A DNA stretch of 64,000 bases. Source: Nautilus pompilius. Lineage: Eukaryota > Mollusca > Cephalopoda > Nautilida > Nautilidae. Location of the stretch: contig JACATO010001665.1 of assembly GCA_018389105.1 (NCBI GenBank), positions 99,301 through 163,300 of the forward strand. The letters are read 5' to 3'. The position numbers and the translations under genes are program-made. A model generated the notes under the pieces. It searched no databases. It saw only the letters and a program-made list of their open reading frames with translations, and was not told where the DNA came from. This document shows positions 27,701 through 35,059 of the stretch, in pieces (position 1 is the first letter of the stretch; each line of letters begins with the position of its first letter).

Positions 27701-30700
27701 AACCATGCACTTTATAGGATAGTAGGTAAAGTGTTGTACAAAGAGAGATAATAACCTATAATTATAATTGGTTTTCTAATCAGTTTTTACCTGATGGAGA
27801 AGATTAAAACCCAGAGTGCTTTATACAGTTCCACATTTTTGTCTTCAGGTAAAAGGTATTGGCAGACTAGGCTTTTGATGTCTTCAGCGAAACATGTCAC
27901 TTCCAAAGGTTTTGGGGGTAGATCTGCAAAAGTTCAGATCATCATTAAAAACTGGGTTTTTTTATTGGTTCATGTAAAGAATCTAACAGCTTACACATAA
28001 ATTAAAATATTTTAGCTTTGTTATATAAGTCTGTAGGTCATCCACATCTTGGATATACTGCCTACAGTCAAAAAGAATTCTGAATAATCAAAGAGAGTTC
28101 AGCATGGATCCATTTGAATGTTTAAAATATTTATAAAAGACCAACAATTTTAAAAATTAGAGATATCTAGTAGAGAGATTAGGGATTGGAGAACACATAC
28201 CTTAGACAATTTTAAACTAATTAAGGGATTTTAACGTGTGGATAGTCACAGGTTGCTTTAACTATCTACAATTGCTTGAAGTCATAAGCAAATAATGGCC
28301 AAAGTATCAGTTCAGCTTTATGCTAGATAAAACAGAAATTTTAATAAGAGAATTGTGATTGGCTAGAATAAGTTACCTTGACAGTAAAAGATAAATGAAT
28401 TTACAACTCAGATTGGTAGACATCTACTCTCTCTTGATAAAGTTGTATAAACCACAATAGCTTCTCGCCTAATCGTAGCAACAGGAGTAAATTAAATTAA
28501 ATTAAAATAAAAGTAACATTTCCAGGAGACTTCCCGATCATCACTGTCTTAGATTAAATGCAGTAAAATTCTCCAGAGTGGAACATTACACGCCAGCATC
28601 TTGCTTATGGACAACAGTATATAATTAATTACATATTTTCCTGACAGACAGTTTTGCTTATCTACAACGAAATAATCCGCAGAAATATTGATTGACACAT
28701 TTTTTTTTTAAAATTTAAATTATGAAACTGAATAATTAAATTATATATTTGCTAATTTTGTTATTATCAAAGTAAAGTTAGCTAGCTAAAGACAAAGTTT
28801 ATCAATGTCACAGTTGCTTACTCCATCACAATACAGAAATTGAATACTCTAGTAAATATAAATGTAGGCAATGGCAGAGATGAAGGGAATGAGGTCAGTT
28901 GACAAAGTTGCCCACAAATAACCATTTTTAACACACAAGTATGCATATGAATTATCTGACATCTGAATAAACAATCCGGTAGTTATTACTGTTTAAAGGG
29001 AAATATGATAGCTTCCATGTATCTTTTTATTCTTACTGCAGATGCCAATAAAACTATTTAGATCAGTTATTTTAATTACCAGTACTACTACTAACATTAA
29101 CTATCATTAATACTAACTAAAATATCTTCTTAAAAAAATAGTTTTTCATCCACATTTGAAATTTAACTATTACATGAAAGATTCTTCCACTGAAAGAAGC
29201 AAGACATACAGAGACAGGATGAACAAGTGACACGTTTTAAATATACTTTTAACCACACAATGAATTATTTTAAAATATTAAAGGATATAATACACAATTT
29301 CGATAGCATTCTTTTGACAAGTTTCCTTCTCTATTCTTGTAGACTGTCTGATACCAGGGACAGGGCTACTGACAGACAAACTATCATTTCAATTAGATTT
29401 TTGTTTTATGCACTAGTAAAAAATTCAATGAGCGTAGTTGACGCCAGTTATTATTTAGTATTTCTAAACAGTAAAATAAATAACACCTTGCAGGTGCATG
29501 ATGGGTCACTGCCAGTCTTTAGATTAATAGACAGTTCTGTCTTCATCTCGTTCAAAAACATTGTTCACTTTTAAAATTCTGTTTTTTTTTTAGATTTTAA
29601 AGAAAGAAAGATTTATGAAAGACAGGTTCCTGAAGATTGCCAAATCAAGAGAAACATGAATAACGGTCTACTTACAGCCAGCAATTATGGTAAAATAAAC
29701 CGCAGAATAGAGTGCTTCGTTTGTGTGACAAATGAATGTAAAGTTCCCCTGAGTTGCATTTGTTATAACGGCTTTGATTGCAGTATTGTTGACAGCTGTG
29801 GACAGAATGGTCTTGGAGCCAAGGCTAAAGGAGAGCAACTTGCTGTAGTCAAAAGATTTCTCTGGACCATTGTAGCAACAATACACAGTCAGATTGCTGC
29901 CAACTTCAATGTAGGTATCTCTACTTGGAAAAGTATCTGCAGAAGATGAGAAATTGAAAATGAAGAGACTGCTGAAAGTTGATTTTTTCCCTAATCTTGG
30001 GGAAGTAATGGCACAAATGTATTGACACCCATATTTGAGAAAAAACTCCTTTGAGCAAACAAAGTGTTCCAGTTCCAGATTAGTTTTAAATTAGCCATTG
30101 AATATATATTTTCATATTCCATCACCATAAAATCCAGATTATGCTAAAGTATGCATACCTTGTAAATAGTTTCAAAATTTACTACAGGTTGAGAATCCCT
30201 TGGGACCAAATGTGTTTCGGATTCGGAATATAGATATACCAGCATAATTTGGTATCTAACCCACTGGGGAATGGGAACTGGGCACAAGTTCCTTTACAGC
30301 ATTATAACTGCATATCAATACAGGTATTTTTATGCATGAAACCATAAGAAAAAGGTGTGCATTTAACCATCAGAAAGGTAAGCTATCACTATGGTATGCC
30401 TACCGGTACCGTAGAGGTATCTGAAGGCCTTTTAAACATTTTCAAAGTATATTCACACCAACAACGAAGCACAGAAAAGGCACAAAAATTACAGCGAGTA
30501 ATATGCGTACGGCAAGCGTGTCGGGACTCATGCATCGCCAAGGAACCTTCTGGAATTTTCCGCTGGAGGTGCTCCAAACATATTTTGGAGCTTTTTAATT
30601 TTCAGAATTTCGGATAAGGGATTCTCAACCTGTAGGACGATTAGTAGTTTGTGTAATCCCATTTACAAAGAAAGATTAAAGAGCCTTTGGCTGTTCGGAT

Positions 30701-31561
30701 TAGCGTACAGATGCTCTAATGGTGGCATGGTTGATGTTTTTTAAAAATCTTTTCTGAGAAGAAAGATCCATCCAAATAGAGATTGACGCAAGTAGCATAT
30801 TGCATATTAAGAGACCAAAAGATGCATCAAAACATTTCTGATCAGACACTATGAATTATTTTTAGTCATTCTGTGATATCTTCCTGGTCAGGTCGTAAAA
30901 GCAGTGAACAGTTTAAAAAAAAACAAAAAAAAACCAGAGACAATTTTTAGAACCTGAATTGTCTCAATTTGATTCCCCGCCAAATTTCTAACAAGCAAAA
31001 ACTAAAGATTATGGTGTTAGTTAATTGCTCAAGATAATAGAGGGGCTTAATACTAGGACAATAATTCTTTACTGAAAATAATGTATACATGAATAACAAT
31101 CATCTATTGCTGGGTATAAATCAGTTTAAAAATTGAACTGACAAACTTATTCTCTCCATGAAGAAGTTTTATAAATGTTTATATACATGATGGCTTCCAG
31201 TCTCCTGTCAGTAACTGAACCAAACCATAACAAACAATCAGACGCAGCAAAATTTTTAAATGACCTGGACAGATTTAGTTAATTTACAATTTTCTCAAAT
31301 TTCAAATTGAAATAAAGCAAAATAACAAGCATCTGCCCGTTCAGCTAGTGCCATTAAACATGCACATGTTGTTTATATGAGACATGCGGTAATTCTGACC
31401 GCTTTGTTCGATAGAGAAAAATATCTGGAAGAAAAAAATGTTATTATTTATCTTTCCATCATAAGTACGTTATGATAACAAAAATGTTACTCACAGATAA
31501 GTGTTGGCGATGCTGCAAATTCCTGGAAAAAGACAACAGCTGCCAAGAGAGATCTGAACAT
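6802..31561 (-). CDS. gp130/Domeless-like class I cytokine receptor (whole gene)
   Basis: This is a single-pass receptor of the class I cytokine family, by analogy a plasma-membrane receptor signalling through JAK/STAT. Eighteen coding exons (listed separately) join in phase to about 934 residues, close to the size of vertebrate gp130. Domains in order are: signal peptide 1-22, Ig-like D1 24-109, D2 110-237 with the C-x9-C pair C120/C130, D3 238-333, five more FNIII domains D4-D8 334-814, membrane span about 822-847, and an 86-residue tail with a box1-like PPL. The D1/D2 join GYLPPKPLEVTC mirrors gp130 GLPPEKPKNLSC. Domain borders fall in phase 1, as in vertebrate relatives. Departures are Tyr for the Trp after C130, a degraded WSxWS and no YxxQ. 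D7-D8 resemble generic FNIII of adhesion proteins more than gp130. The family call is strong; orthology to gp130, LIFR or Domeless is not decidable by eye. Confidence 0.85.
7607..7652 (-). CDS. receptor exon 17: box1-like segment
   Basis: A 46-base exon (enters phase 2, leaves phase 0) with acceptor gtttcag and donor gtgagt. It encodes ILFEQTDIIIPPLST, about 10 residues inside the membrane. A short hydrophobic run ending in Pro-Pro at this position is typical of box1, the JAK-binding element of class I receptors. The assignment as box1 is by position and Pro content. Confidence 0.75.
8373..8475 (-). CDS. receptor exon 16: transmembrane segment
   Basis: A 103-base exon (enters phase 1, leaves phase 2) between tttcag and gtaggc. 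It encodes an uninterrupted hydrophobic stretch from about residue 822 (MVITYAIIFGGILGF) to 847, ending CCCKR, a typical stop-transfer end with possible palmitoylation cysteines. A membrane span on its own exon after the last FNIII is the standard layout of this family. Confidence 0.85.
11331..11624 (-). CDS. receptor exon 15: FNIII domain D8
   Basis: A whole FNIII domain in one 294-base exon, phase 1 to phase 1. It has the strand-B Trp (LLIKWESP), the EPNGPISYY turn and SIRAVTTDG near the end. Acceptor is ccacag. The donor gtttgc is weak but is the only one in this part giving phase 1 for the membrane exon; the frame stays open beyond it to 11272. Confidence 0.75.
12826..12978 (-). CDS. receptor exon 14: second half of FNIII D7
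   Basis: Encodes LLAFTNYTLNAEACNSAGC, the F-G part of an FNIII domain, with donor gtaaac in phase 1. The 5' border is unclear. The best acceptor (tctccgccag, exon to 12978) enters in phase 1, which does not fit the phase-0 donor of exon 13. Inner acceptors ending the exon at 12958 (phase 0) or 12965 (phase 2, with a donor 5 bases further in exon 13) restore the frame. Confidence 0.7.
12990..13340 (-). mobile_element. frameshifted Tc1/mariner transposase C-terminal relic
   Basis: Minus-strand frames carry the end of a Tc1-like transposase in correct order. NANEVKNCLKHKE corresponds to the stretch after the DNDPKH motif, CPDVNVAEAL to PDLNPIEHLW, and after a frame change LQEIWNSIPQPCVDNL to the conserved EEWNxIPxxxxxxL end. 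The catalytic DNDPKH region is eroded (DGDSSS). It lies in the intron between receptor exons 13 and 14 and probably accounts for the unusually codon-like composition there. Confidence 0.65.
15403..15518 (-). CDS. receptor exon 13: first half of FNIII D7
   Basis: A 116-base exon, acceptor ttgtag, entering in phase 1. It encodes PGTSPRNLTAGNVTAS, then RLTWEPPVEPNGNITHYIVE, the A-C strands of a textbook FNIII domain. Donor gtgctg (phase 0) is weak; gtatct five bases on would be a phase-2 alternative. Confidence 0.8.
16631..16792 (-). CDS. receptor exon 12: second half of FNIII D6
   Basis: A 162-base exon, phase 1 to phase 1, acceptor tgtcacag after a T/A-rich tract and donor gtaaat. It encodes VEVTGLEPFTLYAVCVCVV, the E-F-G strands with the usual L-x-P-x-T-x-Y signature. 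Confidence 0.8.
16845..17330. repeat. intronic minisatellite, GATGGCGTCGGTAGAGA type
   Basis: About 20 imperfect copies of a 22-29 base unit, each with a constant GATGGCGTCGGTA core and a GA run of varying length, lie between receptor exons 11 and 12. Because units drift in length, both strands carry long spurious frames through it; these are not genes. Confidence 0.9.
17703..17849 (-). CDS. receptor exon 11: first half of FNIII D6
   Basis: A 147-base exon, phase 1 to phase 1. It encodes AAKPKEPELSKAKNG, then FTLIRWPSMSC and MYQIAYTDFSHV, the A-C strands of an FNIII domain. I chose donor gtaaga over an earlier gtttgt because it is stronger and keeps the frame into exon 12. Confidence 0.8.
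18987..19143 (-). CDS. receptor exon 10: second half of FNIII D5
   Basis: A 157-base exon entering phase 0 and leaving phase 1, with tgcttcag and gtaagt borders. Encodes EYLDWVSLPAGSAEYLVSL and HEFRFAVSFNSLESSSG, matching the layout of the fifth domain of gp130 relatives, which is also split near its middle. Confidence 0.8.
19313..19455 (-). CDS. receptor exon 9: first half of FNIII D5
   Basis: A 143-base exon, enters phase 1 and leaves phase 0 (ttttcag, gtgagg). Encodes LPKPAGVVSERMTGNNV, then VSWKLPEES and TTVFWCLKDY. The W-C spacing recalls gp130 D5, where VEWTTP is followed by LEWC. Confidence 0.85.
21620..21833 (-). CDS. receptor exon 8: second part of FNIII D4
   Basis: A 214-base exon, phase 0 to phase 1 (tttacag, gtgagt). 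Begins NVPKKYRNGIIRFFTVKV and ends near WITVTASTIRGDSPASK. The NGxI turn and the closing ASTIRGDSPAS match D4 of gp130 (ANGKILDYEV, VRNLVGKSDAA). Confidence 0.88.
22426..22502 (-). CDS. receptor exon 7: first part of FNIII D4
   Basis: A 77-base exon, enters phase 1 and leaves phase 0 (tttccag, gtaaac). Encodes PSKGPIVTPGAYHISHTG, then VTIYWK. gp130 has PSKAP at the same D3/D4 join, followed by the strand ending LVWK, so this exon is one of the clearest family markers. Confidence 0.88.
23376..23526 (-). CDS. receptor exon 6: second half of cytokine-binding D3
   Basis: A 151-base exon, phase 0 to phase 1 (tctttag, gttagg). Encodes LIPYTEYEMTLVYKLVESS, then VWSNAMKMKS. The WSxWS box expected here is reduced to SSVWSNA, keeping W320-S321 only. 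The PYTEY signature is standard for FNIII. Confidence 0.85.
24228..24364 (-). CDS. receptor exon 5: first half of D3, GC donor
   Basis: A 137-base exon, acceptor ttgtcag in phase 1. Encodes LRDVKIFPTSYSLNLTG, then YLEVWGPVQYKLIYKS. The only exit that keeps the frame into exon 6 is GCAAGT, the usual form of a non-canonical GC donor; the GT two bases further would put a stop codon early in exon 6. Confidence 0.78.
24677..24718. repeat. (CG)n(TG)n alternating tract
   Basis: About nine CG steps run directly into about twelve TG steps with no break in purine-pyrimidine alternation, in the intron between receptor exons 4 and 5. Such tracts are known to favour Z-DNA. Confidence 0.9.
26249..26499 (-). 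CDS. receptor exon 4: second part of cytokine-binding D2
   Basis: A 251-base exon, enters phase 2 and leaves phase 1 (gtttcag, gtaggt). It holds eight cysteines (C165, 170, 174, 177, 179, 181, 197, 205); the last two, in RCVIEPLGTCFF, fit the second conserved pair of D2. TYDFQLTGENVFG follows, matching the gp130 strand ending VEAENALG. The Cys cluster 165-181 is an insertion compared with gp130. Confidence 0.82.
27791..27923 (-). CDS. receptor exon 3: first part of cytokine-binding D2
   Basis: A 133-base exon, enters phase 1 and leaves phase 2 (tttgcag, gtaaaa). Encodes LPPKPLEVTCFAEDIKSLVC, then QYLLPED. The C-x9-C pair at 120 and 130 is the hallmark of class I receptors; Tyr replaces the usual Trp two residues after the second Cys. 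Confidence 0.88.
29676..29936 (-). CDS. receptor exon 2: Ig-like D1
   Basis: A 261-base exon, phase 1 to phase 1 (cttctgcag, gtaagt). Encodes an Ig-like domain with Cys in YIEVGSNLTVYCCYN and the partner in NFTFICHTN, closing VYFTIIAG. gp130 D1 ends YGITIISG at the same place. Several NxT/NxS sites suggest N-glycosylation. Confidence 0.85.
30185..30632. mobile_element. Tigger/pogo-like MITE
   Basis: A 448-base element bounded by perfect inverted ends CAGGTTGAGAATCCCTT and AAGGGATTCTCAACCTG, with a TA duplication at each side (30183-30184, 30633-30634). Inner stretches such as TGTGTTTCGGATTCGGA and TGGAATTTTCCGCTGGAGG strongly recall the TA-inserting Tigger/pogo elements of vertebrates. It has no transposase frame, so it is non-autonomous. 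It lies in the first coding intron of the receptor. Confidence 0.8.
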
Positions 31562-31567
31562 GGTAAT
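31495..31567 (-). CDS. receptor exon 1 (first coding): start and signal peptide
   Basis: The start ATG is at 31559-31561, six bases after an acceptor (ttatcctcag), so at least one non-coding exon must lie upstream. It encodes MFRSLLAAVVFFQEFAASPT, a short basic start, hydrophobic core and small residues, a typical secretion signal. Donor gtgagt leaves in phase 1, as usual after signal exons of this family. Confidence 0.82.
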
Positions 31568-34234
31568 CTGAGGATAAGATACAAGGGAGTCGAAGTCAGT
31601 CAGTACCTTCTGAAGACATTTTATTAAACATGGTGTCAGCAGCACTCAGAAAATATGTTTATAGTTCTACTCTTGCAGCAGCACTGGTGTCAGGACAAGC
31701 TAATGTATATCAGGTCATGGGTGGAGAGAATGTTAGGGGTACAGTTTGGAACTCTGATAATATTCAGTTCAAGAACATCCCTGAAGGTACACACAAAGTC
31801 CTTACTATACCATTGCTTTTTAGCCCTGATGTTTTGCGGGGACGTAAAACACCCTGGCTGACAAATATAAAAGTGAACATGGCCAATGCCAATTTACCAA
31901 ACTAGCTGTCACTTTACGGTAGATCAAACCAAGGCTGCCACGCTATGTGCTTTCAGCAGATCGTGTGATCATCATGGCAAATGGAGTGTGCGCCATCATT
32001 GGTCATGAGCAGAACTATAAAGGGAAGGTAAAGAATAAAATCCACATAGCTCTGTAACCCAACATACTGAGCAAACCCAGTTTGAGGTCAAGCAGAATCA
32101 GAGAGGTTTCGATATCTTCAAAAGCAATAATTGGATAGATGCCCTGGCAAAGCAGTAGGCTAAAATGTTGGTCTAAACAACACATTGGAAGATCTGGCAA
32201 CCAATAATTTGTGTGTTGATGATCAACTCTAGCCACTTACAACATCCATAAATAGAAACCTCTGAAGCAAATTAATTTAACTGCACACCAAGCAGTCCTG
32301 TAAACTGTAGCTTTTCTTTTTAGTAGTCAATCAATATCAGCCTGGAACGTTTTACTACCTAGTAAAAGCAGACACACCGTTTTAAAAGCAAGCCATTTAA
32401 AATTTCCAGACTTTACATGTATCTAAATATCAACATACATGATTCAACTCTGTTGATCGTTAACTTCACACAGCTGGCAATCAGTCAAACATACAGCCTC
32501 ATAGCTGGATGAGGTTGGTTCTTAGCAAGGTGACCTTTCTTCCAGGTCATCTTCCACTGAAGATTCATACTTGTGGATTATATTCATGTATAGCTAGCCC
32601 CTTCATCAGGTTAATCCTCGCTTGTACTTTCTTTTAGCTCTTTCAAGCTCGCAAGTATGAATGCTTCATTATCAGCAGTTTAGGTTTTATGTACACCCCA
32701 GTGAAGAACGTATTTATCTGAACACTTCAGTGCAGACACAGTAGACAAGACAGTGGAACCCACTTATATTTGAAAAAAAAACAAACTTAAATTAAGAAGT
32801 GAAAGCTTTAAATAAAAGGAAAAAGTTTTAGATGTCATATTAATTCCGAAAGCTTTTATCAGACACAATCGAGCAAGTTAATGGAAACGGACCATTTAAA
32901 CTTTGACAAGGACCAGACAAGAGAAGGATAAGGCGGTTCTTTGATAAGATTTCTCAACTGATAACCCTGACAGTGAACATGGATGACTATAGAATGCGTG
33001 CACACAGAATGCATTAAGGTTTGTTTTTTTTTTTTAAGTTAAACAAGTCAGTATTACTTGAATAAAGATGCCTGATTTTTGCATTAGTTTACCAATCAAA
33101 TACAAGGCAGCCATTAATACGTTATTAGCCACCAGTTAGAATTCTAAAAATAAAGACAAATGGCAGGGATCTCGACAAAATAAAGCAGCTAATTTAGTAA
33201 ACTGTGACAGTCTTAACAATGATAGACCACATACTTTTGCTTTGCATTCTCCAGAAATAACCAATTAAAGGTCCTTTTTCAAAACCAAGTAAATGCACAA
33301 GAATTTTACATTTTACAGAGACAAAACAAAAAGAAATCTGAGTAACAAGGTCAAGTATTCATGTGACGAGGGGTCTGCTTTAAAGGTCAACAATATGAAT
33401 ACTTTCAAAGGCCAGGAGAGCACTTAGCTTTCAGCCCCCCCACCCCATCCAGACGAATCCATTGTATTATTTCATCCGCTTTTAAATTTTCAATAAGAAC
33501 AGATACTTGTAATCAAATCATCATGGGAGATTCTTTGAACAGAAAGTCAGAAAAGGATGAAACACTTCCGCTTGGTTGTGGGATCATGACGTTCAGTCAG
33601 AGTTGGCAGTTCTGAGGGACATCATTCCTGCAGATGTTCAGTCACATAAAGGGGGTGAGGGGGTGGGGTCAACAGCTTCTGCTATCCATCCCAGACAAAA
33701 ACATATTTCCTAATGGTCTCAGGTTTAACAGGGTTTTTTTGCTATGTTTTCCTTATAAAAGTCGTGACAGCCTGTCTGGTGTCTCTTGGAGTCTGGCATA
33801 GAGGAAGGAAAGAAATCCACCAAAAATATTACCAACATTATTTTCTATCCTGATCCAGGCTGGGAAGAAAAAAGAGTATTTCTGCTAAGTCCCGACGGTT
33901 GATTGATTCTCAGGCAAAGCATTAACATCTGCCGCCAATCTCGGTAGACCATTGACAGGGGAGGGGCTTTTACTGCAGATAAAAGGTCGAGTGCCTGAAA
34001 ACGTTTGGGTATATACGTGCATTAGGTACCCGACCGAGGTGTAAGGGCCAACAGATAAAGCAGGTTGTCTGTGGACAATACCGACATTCAACCGTACTTA
34101 TATTGATAATGCAAAGGAAGAAGCATCACAGCGCGGGTTATTTTAACTTCCGTTTGCAAACTTTAAGGTCATAAGGGCCCGCGTCCTCCTGCTGCTGCAG
34201 TCGCTTTCCTATTTAAACGTCCTTCAGTACTCAC
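31568..34234. other. receptor 5' intron, no supported coding exon
   Basis: Probably the first (5' UTR) intron of the receptor. Small + strand frames at 31630-32033 are discussed as a possible ghost exon. The rest is AT-rich without defined repeats. Confidence 0.45.
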
Positions 34235-34335
34235 GAGACAATGTCTAGAGAAAATAACTGAAATTTCACACTGAGAGCCCCAAGACCTCCTTAAATACAC
34301 CCCCATCGTTGTTCTCAAACCAGCCAACTTGTAGC
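34235..34335 (-). other. candidate non-coding first exon of the receptor
   Basis: A strong donor (gtctc|gtgagtac, minus strand) ends at 34235, upstream of the acceptor at 31568. The sequence has several in-frame stops, fitting 5' UTR. No transcription start could be fixed, so the 5' limit is a guess. Confidence 0.3.
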
Positions 34336-34792
34336 CAGATGTTTATTCTTACTTAGATGGTTAACTCTCAGATTCCTCACCTAGATCTAGGTTGACAGGC
34401 AGCCAATTTCTGAAGCAGGTCAAGTGCTTCATATTTCAGCATGTCCTCCTCCTCCTCCCAGCCATCAGCTGCTTGCTCAGCTTTTACTTTGGACTGAATC
34501 TGTTCAGTCAACTTAATTCGGAGACAGAAATTATTTTTTTAAATTTGTTTGTGTCTCTCTCTCTCTCTTTAATTTCCACATTTAAAAAACAGAAGAGGAG
34601 TTCTAGTCAGACTATCAGTCGTGTCCTTAGTCTCATATCCAAGACAGGAATCTGCAAACCTCTGTAACCAAGAAAGCGTACAACCCTGATAAAATTCACA
34701 GTAAAATGGGCGGTAACGGTCTGGTAAGCAACGCGTTTCCTTAAGTCACGCGAGTACACACAACAAATGCACAAGACAAATATACAGAAATT

Positions 34793-34798
34793 TTTATT
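34793..34798 (-). terminator. EED poly(A) signal
   Basis: AATAAA on the minus strand, 135 bases past the EED stop codon; the only good match close to it. Confidence 0.6.
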
Positions 34799-34932
34799 CA
34801 AAAGTTCAGTATAAAAATGCATATATAAACATTGTGCTGTAAGTCTGTGGCAGTGAACATTGAGTGTAACTGACAGTGTTTATGTTATACTTCTTAAAAG
34901 GCAAACAGGCACTGGGGTAGGAACCACGTCTG

Positions 34933-35059
34933 TCATTTGATGCGGTCCCATCGCCAGACTGTCCCATCATCACAGACAGCCACCAGTATGTTTCCATCTC
35001 TGCTGAATGATGTCTGTCTGATCGCCGTTGTACATTTGGGATGTGTAAGTATAGTGCAT
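34933..35059 (-). CDS. EED: EED exon 12: last propeller blade and stop
   Basis: Enters phase 2 (ctttacag). Encodes [20 protein letters not shown], then [18 protein letters not shown] and TGA. Human ends ASIWRWDRLR, so the C-terminus is at the same place. Confidence 0.97.

Noticed and set aside
29227-29574. 115-codon + strand frame
   Set aside because: AT-rich frame within a receptor intron on the opposite strand with no domain signature.
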